From: Desulfurobacterium sp.
Lineage (GTDB): Bacteria; Aquificota; Aquificia; Desulfurobacteriales; Desulfurobacteriaceae
Direction: 5' to 3'
DNA length: 13,928 bases
Assembly: GCA_026988135.1 (NCBI GenBank)
Contig: JALSLT010000060.1
Coordinates: forward strand, 1 to 13,928
The position numbers and the translations under genes were made by a program. Every line of letters begins with the position of its first letter. Positions within the stretch are counted from its first letter, which is position 1. Of this stretch, positions 8,065 to 13,928 are shown one piece after another. Under the pieces are notes generated by a model. That model was not told the origin of the DNA. It saw nothing but the letters and a program-made list of their open reading frames with translations, and did no database searches.

Positions 8065-9206
8065 TTGTCTATCTCCGGGATAACAAGGTCTAAACTTCCA
8101 AGAGTTGCAACATAATCTGCAAGCATCATCCCCTTGGAAACTTCATCAAGCAAGCTTAGGTTAGAATAGGTTGGGGATCTTAATTTCACTCTGTAGGGAT
8201 TCATTCCTCCATCGCTTACTATGTATATGCCAACCTTTCCTCTGGCACTTTCTACCGAGAAATATACTTCACCGGCCGGAGGTTTAATCATTTTGGGAGT
8301 TTTTTTGTTTTTAAAGTCTCCTTCGGGTAATCCTTCTATTGCTTGTTCAACTATGCTTAAACTTTGTTCGAGCTCTTTCATTCTAACCATATATCTGGCA
8401 AGGCAGTCACATTTATCTTCAACTGGTATTTTAAACTTGAATCTATCATATACACCGTAGGGTTCGGCTTTTCTAACATCGTATTTGATTCCCGAACCTC
8501 TGGCCACAGGTCCCGTTGCACCATATTTAGTTATAGTATCCTTTGTGAAAATGCCGACGTCTTCAACTCTTTTTTTGAATATTATGTTTTCCGTAACAAA
8601 CTCGTGGTAAAGATTTAACCTTGAATGCATTCTTTTACAAAACTTTTTTGTATCTTCAATAAACTTTGAATCTATATCCTGAAATACACCGCCGAATCTA
8701 AAGTATGCGTATGTTAATCTTGAACCTGTTATTCTCTGAAGGATATCAAGGAGTATTTCTCTATCCTCAAAGGCGTACATAACAGGAGTGAACGCTCCAA
8801 GGTCAAGGATATAAACACCCCACCAGAGGAGATGGGATGCTATTCTGTTAAGTTCTGTTGTAATTACTCTTATGTATTCGGCTTTTTCGGGAACCTCAAT
8901 GCCTACAAGTTTTTCGATGGCTCCAACATAAGCCCAGTTCCACGCAAGAGCGTGACCGTAATCAAGCCTTCCGGTATTTGGGTAAAACTGAGGATAGGTT
9001 TTTATTTCTCCCATCTTCTCCTGCATTCTGTGAAGATACCCTAAAACACATTCACTTCTTACAATATACTCACCATAGAGCTCTGCGAGAACTCTCAATA
9101 CACCGTGAGTTGCAGGGTGTTGGGGACCTATGTTAATGATTATGGTATCGTCTCTTTTTTTCTCTGCAAATTTAAGTGAGTAAAAGTCCTCTTTCCAAAA
9201 TTCCAT
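8061..9206 (-). CDS. nuoD: NADH-quinone oxidoreductase subunit D (49-kDa type)
   Basis: Peripheral subunit forming most of the quinone-binding pocket; evolutionarily a [NiFe]-hydrogenase large subunit without the metal ligands. It has 381 residues and is not fused to NuoC. The quinone head-group residues are visible: His34 in NIGPQHPATHGVLR and Tyr83 in GRLDYGHALAWNWAY. Other family blocks are ELNRIASHLLWWG, ARGSGIKYDVRKAEPYGVYD and RGKVGIYIVSDG. The hydrogenase nickel cysteines (CxxC pairs) are absent, so this is not a hydrogenase. The C-terminus LGSLDLVIPEIDK differs slightly from the common GSLDPVMGEVDR. The ATG at 9206 overlaps the nuoC stop by one base (TAATG), with GAGGAG upstream. Confidence 0.96.
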   Translation of the reverse strand: MEFWKEDFYSLKFAEKKRDDTIIINIGPQHPATHGVLRVLAELYGEYIVRSECVLGYLHRMQEKMGEIKTYPQFYPNTGRLDYGHALAWNWAYVGAIEKLVGIEVPEKAEYIRVITTELNRIASHLLWWGVYILDLGAFTPVMYAFEDREILLDILQRITGSRLTYAYFRFGGVFQDIDSKFIEDTKKFCKRMHSRLNLYHEFVTENIIFKKRVEDVGIFTKDTITKYGATGPVARGSGIKYDVRKAEPYGVYDRFKFKIPVEDKCDCLARYMVRMKELEQSLSIVEQAIEGLPEGDFKNKKTPKMIKPPAGEVYFSVESARGKVGIYIVSDGGMNPYRVKLRSPTYSNLSLLDEVSKGMMLADYVATLGSLDLVIPEIDK

Positions 9207-9685
9207 TAGGATTGCTCCTCTTCTTGGTCAGTTTCGTCAAAGAACATAGGGAAAACGTCCTTTATGGATTTCATGTCCTTTTCGGTTTTTCTTAATGGGT
9301 GGCCTTCGAAATCTTCAGCAGGAAGAAGTAGCGGTTTTAAGTCAGGATGATTTTTAAACGTTATTCCAAAAAATTCAAAAACTTCTCTTTCATGCCATAA
9401 TGCTCCCGAATATATGTCCGATATTGTTTCAATTTCTGCCGGTTCTTTATCAATTGATACTCTTACTGTTGCTGTTCCGGGATTTTCAAAGTGATTAAAT
9501 CTATATAAAAGATGAAGGCACTCTTTAAACTCCATAGCCATTACATCTTCAAGGAAATAACCTTCTTCTCTAAATTTTGATACAACCTTTCTTAGAATTT
9601 CAGGAGAGATAAGTATCTGATATTTGCTTCCTTTTAGCCGTTCGTCACTTATCAGTTTTATATCAAGTCCTTTAAGAAGTTCCAT
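9206..9685 (-). CDS. nuoC: NADH-quinone oxidoreductase subunit C (30-kDa type)
   Basis: Peripheral subunit that packs against NuoD and NuoB; it has no cofactor. The family signature runs from 97 to 133: WHEREVFEFFGITF, then HPDLKPLLLPAEDFEGHPLRK. I choose the ATG at 9685 (159 residues). It lies two bases after the nuoB stop and has a strong GGAGG site nine bases upstream. An in-frame ATG at 9730 would add 15 residues but would overlap nuoB by 44 bases and put the ribosome site inside the gene. The C-terminal tail DETDQEEEQS is very acidic. NuoC and NuoD are separate here, unlike the NuoCD fusion of E. coli. Confidence 0.93.
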   Translation of the reverse strand: MELLKGLDIKLISDERLKGSKYQILISPEILRKVVSKFREEGYFLEDVMAMEFKECLHLLYRFNHFENPGTATVRVSIDKEPAEIETISDIYSGALWHEREVFEFFGITFKNHPDLKPLLLPAEDFEGHPLRKTEKDMKSIKDVFPMFFDETDQEEEQS

Positions 9686-9686
9686 G

Positions 9687-10223
9687 CTATTTTGCCTCCT
9701 TGGGAGGATGAGGCCACCATCGCTTTCCACCTATAATTTCCTGAAGCTTAAAAATCGCTTCAAACAGTGCTTCAGGCCTTGGAGGACACCCCGGTACATA
9801 AACATCTACAGGAATTAGTTTATCTATCCCTTCTATTATTCCATACTGTTCTTTAAATACAAACGGCCCCCCTGATATTGCACAGCTTCCAAAAGCTATA
9901 ACCCACTTTGGATGGGGCATCTGTTCGTATAATCTAACAATTGCAGGTGCCATCTTTTTTGAAATTGTTCCTGGCACTATCATTAAATCGGCTTGTCTCG
10001 GAGAAGGCCTGAAAACTTCAGAGCCAAACCGTGCAAGGTCAAAACGGTTCATTCCGGCTGCCATCATCTCAAGGGAGCAGCAGGCAAGACCGAAAGCCAT
10101 AGGCCATATAGATAGAGAGCGGCACATCTCTATGAATTTTTCAGCAACTGCAAATTGCACTACCGGTGGAACAATATCCGGTTTTATTAAAGGCTCTATT
10201 GGATGTGAACTTTCCTTGGCCAT
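9687..10223 (-). CDS. nuoB: NADH-quinone oxidoreductase subunit B (cluster N2)
   Basis: Carries the terminal [4Fe-4S] cluster N2 that reduces quinone. It has 178 residues. The unusual ligand set of two adjacent cysteines is present (Cys48-Cys49 in FGLACCSLEMM), with Cys114 in FGSCAISGG and Cys146 in VPGCPPRPEAL. FDLARFGSEVFRPSPRQADLMIVPG (61-85) is also a strong family block; it is given here only as a position guide. The ATG at 10223 overlaps the end of nuoA by 28 bases and has AAGGAG seven bases upstream, so the long overlap seems genuine. The stop lies one base before the nuoC start codon. It is a complete and normal NuoB. Confidence 0.96.
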   Translation of the reverse strand: MAKESSHPIEPLIKPDIVPPVVQFAVAEKFIEMCRSLSIWPMAFGLACCSLEMMAAGMNRFDLARFGSEVFRPSPRQADLMIVPGTISKKMAPAIVRLYEQMPHPKWVIAFGSCAISGGPFVFKEQYGIIEGIDKLIPVDVYVPGCPPRPEALFEAIFKLQEIIGGKRWWPHPPKEAK

Positions 10224-10579
10224 GTAAATACTCCTTTCCTTAGGAAATAGACAACAGCCGCACCGAGTATTCCTACAAATATTAAAACATCTATAAAAGG
10301 AACTATTCCGGGAGCCTGAGGATAGAATACAGCTACAGGGAATAGATAAAGAACATCAACATCAAAAGCGAGAAATATGAGAGCATAGAAATAGTAATTG
10401 ATGCCAAATTTCCCCCAGGCATCTCCGTGGGGAACCATGCCACACTCGTAAGAAGTATATAAAAGCTCATCTTTGATTTTATGGGATAATAGTTTTGATG
10501 CCATTAGGGGTCCTATCGCAAATCCAAGTCCTCCCAATAAAAACAGTATAATAGCAAAGTGGAGCCAAGAAAATACCAT
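10196..10579 (-). CDS. nuoA: NADH-quinone oxidoreductase subunit A
   Basis: Small three-helix membrane subunit of complex I near the quinone tunnel, and first gene of the operon. It has 127 residues. Diagnostic features are YECGMVPHGDAWGKFGINYY (44-63), which covers the flexible TM1-TM2 loop with the conserved Cys46, and ALIFLAFDVDVLYLFPVAV (66-84), the acidic second helix. The ATG at 10579 has a GGGGAG ribosome site six bases upstream, and a candidate promoter ends about 38 bases before the start. No alternative start is needed. Confidence 0.95.
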   Translation of the reverse strand: MVFSWLHFAIILFLLGGLGFAIGPLMASKLLSHKIKDELLYTSYECGMVPHGDAWGKFGINYYFYALIFLAFDVDVLYLFPVAVFYPQAPGIVPFIDVLIFVGILGAAVVYFLRKGVFTWPRKVHIQ

Positions 10580-10698
10580 AACTATCTCCCCTTAAAAATT
10601 AGCGTGTCAGTCAGTATTTTTACAAAAAATTTACAAGAAGTCAATATCTTCCTTTCGGAATATGAGGTATTTCTTTTTTATTTAAAAACAGAAGTCAA
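10580..10698. other. selD-nuoA intergenic region with a 9-bp direct repeat
   Basis: This 119-base A+T-rich gap separates the two operons. On the minus strand TTGACTTCT occurs twice, right after the selD stop (10698-10690) and again at 10644-10636, where it forms the -35 box of the candidate nuo promoter. The first copy has no acceptable -10 box. A small hairpin TTCC-GAAA-GGAA (about 10650-10661) has no U-tract behind it and is not a convincing terminator. No protein-coding signal is seen. Confidence 0.45.
10617..10644 (-). promoter_or_regulatory. Candidate sigma70-type promoter of the nuo operon
   Basis: On the minus strand TTGACT (10644-10639) is followed after 16 bases by TAAAAA (10622-10617), or after 17 by AAAAAT. 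The -35 box is near consensus and the -10 box is weak. The predicted transcript would start at about 10610, about 30 bases before the nuoA ATG. It is the only good candidate between selD and nuoA. The gap has no clear terminator, so read-through from selD is also possible. Confidence 0.5.
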
Positions 10699-11736
10699 TT
10701 ATAAAACTTCTATTGCTTTTCTATTTTTTGTAACTTTACCTGCTTCAAAAAAGAAAACCCCCCTTTCTTTTAGCTTTGATTCAAGGAGAGATGATTTTTC
10801 TTGATGGACAGAGATTAAAAGTCCGCCGGATGTTTGGGGATCAAACATGAGAAGTTTTAACTCTTCCGGAACGTTGGAAGTAAAAGATACGTTATTGCCT
10901 ACATAATCGATATTTTCATAAGTTGCAGCAGGTAGAAGTCCCATCTTTGCAAAGTCAAGAGATTGGGGAAGCAAAGAGAAATTGCGAGAGTTTATTTCTA
11001 AGGTTACTTTTGAGAATTTTGCCATTTCATAAGCGTGGCCTAAGAATCCAAATCCTGTTATATCTGTACAGGCGTTTACACCTACTTCAATCATGATTTC
11101 AGAAGCTATTTTGTTAAGAGTGGACATCGCTTCTATCGCTTTTTTAACGGTTTTTTCTTCAGCCATATCAGCTTTTATTGCTGTTGTGATTACACCTATT
11201 CCAAGAGGCTTTGTATAGTAAAGTATGTCTCCGGGTTTTGCTGTTGAATTTCTGGTAACTTTTTCAGGGTGAATTACTCCTGTAACAGACAGACCGTATT
11301 TTGTCTCAAGGTCGTCAACGGTGTGTCCACCGATGAGAGATACTTCAGCTTCTTTTAATTTATCAGCTCCCCCCTGTAATATTTCAGACAAAAATTCCTC
11401 GGGAACTTTACAGGATGCGAACATTAAAAGATTTATTGCCGTGATAGGATTTCCTCCCATTGCATAGATATCGGAAAGAGCGTTTGCTACAGCTATCTGT
11501 CCAAACATATACGGGTCATCGACAACAGGCGTGATAAAGTCCGCAGTTTGGACAATTGCAAGAGTATCCGTTAATTTATAAACTCCTGCATCTTCTGCAG
11601 TTTCAATACCTGTTAAGACATTTTTATCTCTATAAATCTCCAGGTTACCAAGGAGTTTTTCAAGTCCGACCGGACTTAGCTTTGCTCCTCAGCCTGAAGC
11701 TCTTACAGTTGTTGTTAGTTTAAATTTTTCTTTCAT
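10699..11736 (-). CDS. selD: Selenophosphate synthetase, selenocysteine-containing (in-frame UGA at codon 16)
   Basis: Makes selenophosphate from selenide and ATP, the selenium donor for selenocysteine synthesis. Reading from the ATG at 11736 (GGAG site five bases upstream) gives 345 residues with one in-frame UGA at 11691-11689. It falls in RASGUGAKLSP, so Sec16 aligns with catalytic Cys17 of E. coli SelD and Lys19 with its essential Lys20. The next codons form a SECIS hairpin. Downstream family blocks are DTLAIVQTADFITPVVDDP (57-75), GGHTVDD (136-142) and DITGFGFLGH (225-234), which bind ATP and metal. The reading frame is otherwise open. It is last in an rsfS-rlmH-NERD-selD run, 11 bases after the NERD gene. 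An annotation that treats UGA as stop would start at Met77 (11508) and lose the active site. Sec-containing SelD is known in many selenium-using bacteria. Confidence 0.96.
11652..11691 (-). promoter_or_regulatory. Bacterial SECIS element and UGA selenocysteine codon of selD
   Basis: The UGA is 11691-11689 on the minus strand. Right after it GGAG (11688-11685) can pair with CTCC (11655-11652). After an internal loop of 7 and 6 bases, AAGTCC (11677-11672) pairs perfectly with GGACTT (11667-11662), closing the tetraloop GGTC (11671-11668). The loop starts with G and lies 17 bases beyond the UGA, within the window known for bacterial SECIS elements recognised by SelB. The protein context G-U-G in the SelD active site supports it independently. 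Confidence 0.88.
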
Positions 11737-11747
11737 TTTTACTCCAG

Positions 11748-12632
11748 TTATTTTTTTATAGTTTTTTGACATTTGTAGCAATAAGCTTTTCCGCCGAAAA
11801 TTTCCTTTTTATCCCAGCAATAAAAAGCTTCTTTCTCAGAGATGTTAACTTTGCATTTTGCACAAAAATATTGCTTGTGTTTAGGTTTATAATTTGCGAC
11901 TTTTTCTTTTATATTGAAGTATTGATGCCAGTTTATTTCTCTTTTTTTATGAAACCATAAGAGTTTTCTTGCAAAATTCTTTACAGTTTCTTTTCCAGAA
12001 GATAGTTTTATGATATCCAGAAAAATTCCTAAATTCTCAGCATTTTGCTGGGTAACATTGTATATCTGGTCGGCTTTAATTACTGAATTTGTATCAAATT
12101 TATCTTTTGGTGGTCTTTTAATTATTGTGTTTGGGTGAACAAGTATATAGGAAAAGAATTTCGGTTTGATTCGTAGCCCAAAGTTTATAGGAAGTAACTT
12201 TTCCTTTTCTACTATTTCCTTTAAAAGAGCTTGGTGACGTAAATTTTGTTCTATAGGAGATGGTATCCCAAATCGATTTTTTCTATAGTGGATAGTAAAT
12301 TCGCCTGTCTCCGTAATTTCTATTTTTTGCCCCATATTTTTTGTTTCAAGGATATAGATGTGGAAAAATCTGTTTATTAATAGATGGTCTATTTGGGCTA
12401 CTCGTCCTTTATATTCCAGTCTAAGGTCATGAAGGACAAACCAGTTTTCAGAATCTTTAAAGTAAAAGTTTATGAAGTATGCAGCATCTTTTTCACCTTT
12501 TATGCCTTTTTTAAGTTTGTAGAGTTCTCTTTCTATAAGAAAAACCTGTTTTTTGGTCAGGCCTTTTCTTTTTAAGAGATTTTTAAGCTCTTCTATATCT
12601 TTTTCTCTATGGGTGGCTTCTTTTATAATCAT
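11748..12632 (-). CDS. NERD-domain (nuclease-related) protein with C-terminal Cys cluster
   Basis: A 294-residue soluble protein. Residues about 43-160 look like a NERD domain: GIKGEKDAAYFI (43-54), VAQIDHLLINRFFHIYILETKN (78-99) with Asp82, Glu96 and Lys98 in the spacing of the D-ExK restriction-endonuclease core, then an IEQNLRH segment at 127-133. The N-terminus (1-45) is a charged, probably helical region. The C-terminus has Cys257-x2-Cys260, Cys272 and Cys285-x2-Cys288, which looks like a zinc ribbon. Nuclease activity in NERD proteins is predicted from the fold; substrate and role are unknown here. It starts two bases after rlmH with a GGGAG site overlapping the rlmH stop, and ends 11 bases before selD, so it is co-transcribed with both. 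No membrane segment or signal peptide is seen. It may be a DNA-processing or defence-type protein, but there is no other defence gene nearby. Confidence 0.75.
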   Translation of the reverse strand: MIIKEATHREKDIEELKNLLKRKGLTKKQVFLIERELYKLKKGIKGEKDAAYFINFYFKDSENWFVLHDLRLEYKGRVAQIDHLLINRFFHIYILETKNMGQKIEITETGEFTIHYRKNRFGIPSPIEQNLRHQALLKEIVEKEKLLPINFGLRIKPKFFSYILVHPNTIIKRPPKDKFDTNSVIKADQIYNVTQQNAENLGIFLDIIKLSSGKETVKNFARKLLWFHKKREINWHQYFNIKEKVANYKPKHKQYFCAKCKVNISEKEAFYCWDKKEIFGGKAYCYKCQKTIKK

Positions 12633-12634
12633 TT

Positions 12635-13054
12635 TTACTCCCTGTGGTATGGCGTATTTCTAATTATCTGAAATCCTCTATATATCTGTTCAAGTAGAAC
12701 AATTCGTGCAACATCATGCTGCATCGTTAGTTTTGATAGGGATGAAACCATATCCACTTCTTTTTTAACAGATTCTGATAGTCCATCAGCACCACCTATT
12801 ATAAATGATAGGTGAGGATGGTTTTCTATAAGTTTTGAAAACTGTATTGAATTTAACTCCTTTCCCCGTTCATCAAGAGCTATGGTAAATCCTTTGCTTC
12901 TTTTAAGCAATGATTTGCCTTCCTCTTCTTTTGTTTTCTGTTTTTTTACTTCAATAATTTCAAAGTTTGCAAATTTTTCTATTCTTAAGCGGTAGAATTC
13001 CTGAGCTTCTTTTAGATGAGGCGCAATTTTTCCTACAGTTATTACTTTTAACAT
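12635..13054 (-). CDS. rlmH: 23S rRNA (pseudouridine1915-N3)-methyltransferase
   Basis: SPOUT-class methyltransferase that methylates pseudouridine 1915 of helix 69 in 70S ribosomes, using SAM. It has 139 residues, somewhat shorter than E. coli RlmH (155). The knotted SAM-binding region is clear: SFIIGGADGLSESV (83-96), TMQHDVARIVLLEQIYRGF (110-128) and the C-terminal TPYHRE. The common TLPH motif reads TMQH here, so Pro is replaced by Gln while His113 and Arg117 are kept. The ATG at 13054 overlaps the end of rsfS by seven bases. The rsfS-rlmH pair is a widespread ribosome-related neighbourhood, which supports both calls. Confidence 0.93.
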   Translation of the reverse strand: MLKVITVGKIAPHLKEAQEFYRLRIEKFANFEIIEVKKQKTKEEEGKSLLKRSKGFTIALDERGKELNSIQFSKLIENHPHLSFIIGGADGLSESVKKEVDMVSSLSKLTMQHDVARIVLLEQIYRGFQIIRNTPYHRE

Positions 13055-13404
13055 GTGGTTATTTCTTCAACGGATATTTGTGGCGCGTCTATCCAGAGGT
13101 TTTCAAGTCCGTAGAGTTCTCTTATTTCCGGTTTAAAGATGTGAATTATTATGTCTCCGTAGTCTATCAATATCCAGTTTGCAAGGTCGTATCCTTCAAT
13201 GCTTACAGGGATTGCTCCATGCTCTTTAAGTTTTTTTGTTATTTCGTCGGCAAGTGTTTTTCCGTGGGTGTCGGAAAGGGCAGAAACTATAAGAAAATAG
13301 TCGGATAAGGCCCCTAAGTTTGTTAGATCAAGGATGACAGGTTCTTCAGCTTTTTTATCTATTGCCGTTTGAAAGGCAACTTTAAGTTTTTCAAATGTAT
13401 CCAA
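13048..13404 (-). CDS. rsfS: Ribosome silencing factor RsfS (Iojap family)
   Basis: Binds ribosomal protein uL14 and blocks joining of the subunits when nutrients are scarce. The 118 residues contain the family blocks SDYFLIVSALSDTHGKTLAD (34-53), EGYDLANWILIDYGDIIIHI (70-89) and PEIRELYGLENLW (92-104). The start is TTG at 13404, supported by a GGAGG site seven bases upstream. An upstream ATG at 13418 is in another frame. This rare start may lower expression. The gene begins the run rsfS-rlmH-NERD-selD, 115 bases after thiC. Confidence 0.93.
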   Translation of the reverse strand: MDTFEKLKVAFQTAIDKKAEEPVILDLTNLGALSDYFLIVSALSDTHGKTLADEITKKLKEHGAIPVSIEGYDLANWILIDYGDIIIHIFKPEIRELYGLENLWIDAPQISVEEITTC

Positions 13405-13437
13405 GCTTTCTCCTCCATAAAAGGTTTTTTCTTTAAT

Positions 13438-13467
13438 AATATATTACCAAAATGGTGAGCTTTGAAA
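13438..13467 (-). promoter_or_regulatory. Weak candidate promoter of the rsfS-rlmH-NERD-selD run
   Basis: On the minus strand TTTCAA (13467-13462) and TATATT (13443-13438) are separated by 18 bases in an A+T-rich stretch upstream of rsfS. The match is modest and such boxes arise easily in this base composition. A hairpin just upstream makes a separate transcription start here reasonable. Confidence 0.28.
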
Positions 13468-13499
13468 TTTAACAATAAATCTGAAAAATCAGGAAGGTG

Positions 13500-13520
13500 A
13501 AAGGGGAGGAAGCCCCCTTT
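13500..13520 (-). terminator. Hairpin at the end of thiC, probable terminator
   Basis: A perfect 7-bp G+C-rich stem (AAAGGGG with CCCCTTT, 7-base loop) begins at the last base of the thiC stop codon. The U-rich tract expected just behind it is displaced: the next bases are CACCTTCCTG, then TTTTT. Termination may therefore be partial, and the hairpin could also protect the thiC mRNA end. Confidence 0.45.
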
Positions 13521-13928
13521 CATTTTGCTTTTTTGACTCTTTCATTAAAGGTTTTCACTGCGCATAGATTTCCGCACATACTGCATGTTTCTTCATCTTT
13601 TTTAGGAGCTCTTCTGCTTCTATATTCCTCTGCTTTATCAGGGTCTATTGCAAGTTTAAACTGTTTTTCCCAGTCAAGTTCCTCTCTTGCTTTTGCCATT
13701 GCCATATCCCACTCAATTGTGCCAGGAATTTCTTTGGCAATATCGGCTGCGTGTCCTGCAATTTTTGAGGCGATAAGACCTTCTCTTACGTCGTTAACAT
13801 CCGGGAGAGCAAGGTGTTCGGCAGGAGTGACATAACATAGGAAGTCAGCTCCGGCCTTTGCGGCGATGGCTCCGCCTATTGCTCCGGTTATGTGGTCGTA
13901 TCCCGGAGCTATATCTGTAACAATTGGA
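13520..13928 (-). CDS. thiC: Phosphomethylpyrimidine synthase, C-terminal 135 residues (cut by window edge)
   Basis: Radical-SAM enzyme that rearranges aminoimidazole ribotide to the HMP phosphate precursor of thiamine. The reading frame is open from the right window edge to TGA at 13522-13520; the start lies outside. Diagnostic stretches are PIVTDIAPGYDHITGAIGGA, ADFLCYVTPAEHLALPDVND, REGLIASKIAGHAADIAKEI and the C-terminal cluster motif ETCSMCGNLCAVK. The cluster-binding cysteines have the spacing C-x2-C-x3-C, whereas the commonly quoted ThiC motif is C-x2-C-x4-C; only ten residues follow the motif. I believe the shorter ThiC forms of anaerobes may share this, but cannot verify it. A TPP riboswitch, if present, would be outside the window. 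Confidence 0.95.
   Translation of the reverse strand, partial: PIVTDIAPGYDHITGAIGGAIAAKAGADFLCYVTPAEHLALPDVNDVREGLIASKIAGHAADIAKEIPGTIEWDMAMAKAREELDWEKQFKLAIDPDKAEEYRSRRAPKKDEETCSMCGNLCAVKTFNERVKKAK

Noticed and set aside
8061..9206. Membrane-bound [NiFe] hydrogenase (Ech/Mbh type) instead of complex I
   Set aside because: The MrpD-like genes suggested this, but the NuoD homologue lacks the nickel-binding CxxC pairs, has the quinone-site His and Tyr, and a full NuoA, J and K set is present.
9206..9730. Longer NuoC starting at 9730
   Set aside because: It would overlap nuoB by 44 bases, and the strong GGAGG site points to the ATG at 9685, two bases after the nuoB stop.
10670..10698. Terminator or second promoter right after selD
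   Set aside because: The possible hairpin (TTCTGTTTTT with AAAAAAGAA) is almost purely A-T with no U-tract, and the TTGACT at 10698 has no acceptable -10 box at 16-19 bases.
10559..10804. Open frame of 81 codons on the plus strand across the selD-nuoA gap
   Set aside because: It is antisense to the ends of selD and nuoA, has low-complexity A+T-driven composition, and covers a region better explained as a promoter.
10699..11508. A 269-residue SelD starting at Met77
   Set aside because: It lacks the catalytic N-terminus. The frame continues upstream through one UGA to a well-placed ATG at 11736 with a ribosome site, and the UGA has a SECIS hairpin. It is neither a truncation nor a pseudogene.
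1..13928. Mobile elements, CRISPR arrays, tRNA or rRNA genes
   Set aside because: No transposase, terminal inverted repeats, regularly spaced repeats or tRNA-like cloverleaf was seen by eye. The genes are almost contiguous and all on one strand.

Overview
All recognisable genes lie on the minus strand, so transcription runs from high to low coordinates. The DNA is A+T-rich, and the proteins are rich in Lys, Ile and Glu. Selenocysteine use, a complex I locus without its NADH module, and the protein style suggest an anaerobic, possibly thermophilic bacterium. A Desulfurobacteriaceae/Aquificota-type lineage is my best guess, but this is a low-confidence impression from memory.

Layout from right to left. 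The C-terminal part of thiC (thiamine pyrimidine synthesis) enters from the right edge and ends at 13520 beside a hairpin. A short gap (13405-13519) leads into a tight four-gene run: rsfS (ribosome silencing factor, TTG start), rlmH (23S rRNA pseudouridine methyltransferase), a NERD-domain protein with a C-terminal Cys cluster, and selD (selenophosphate synthetase). selD is itself a selenoprotein: an in-frame UGA at codon 16 replaces the active-site Cys and is followed at once by a convincing bacterial SECIS hairpin. The full gene is 10699-11736, and a standard annotation would truncate it to 10699-11508.

A 119-base gap (10580-10698) carries a plausible sigma70-type promoter. The rest of the window (1-10579) is a gapless complex I operon: nuoA-B-C-D-H-I-J-K, an MrpD-like antiporter subunit (493 aa), an 83-aa two-helix membrane protein, a 594-aa antiporter-like protein with a NuoL-style C-terminal arm, then nuoM and nuoN. 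nuoN is cut by the left edge. The genes overlap or are spaced by 15 bases or less.

Two features make this complex I unusual. First, nuoE, nuoF and nuoG are absent: nuoD overlaps nuoH directly, so the electron donor is probably not NADH through the usual module. Second, four antiporter-like subunits are encoded instead of three. The two at the place of classical nuoL resemble a paired MrpD-type cassette with its own small membrane protein. The distal subunit lacks the TM7 lysine and appears to have a lengthened lateral-helix region, as would be needed to span an extra pump. I infer an enlarged ion-pumping complex I, possibly driven by ferredoxin or another low-potential donor.

I found no mobile elements, CRISPR arrays, tRNA or rRNA genes.
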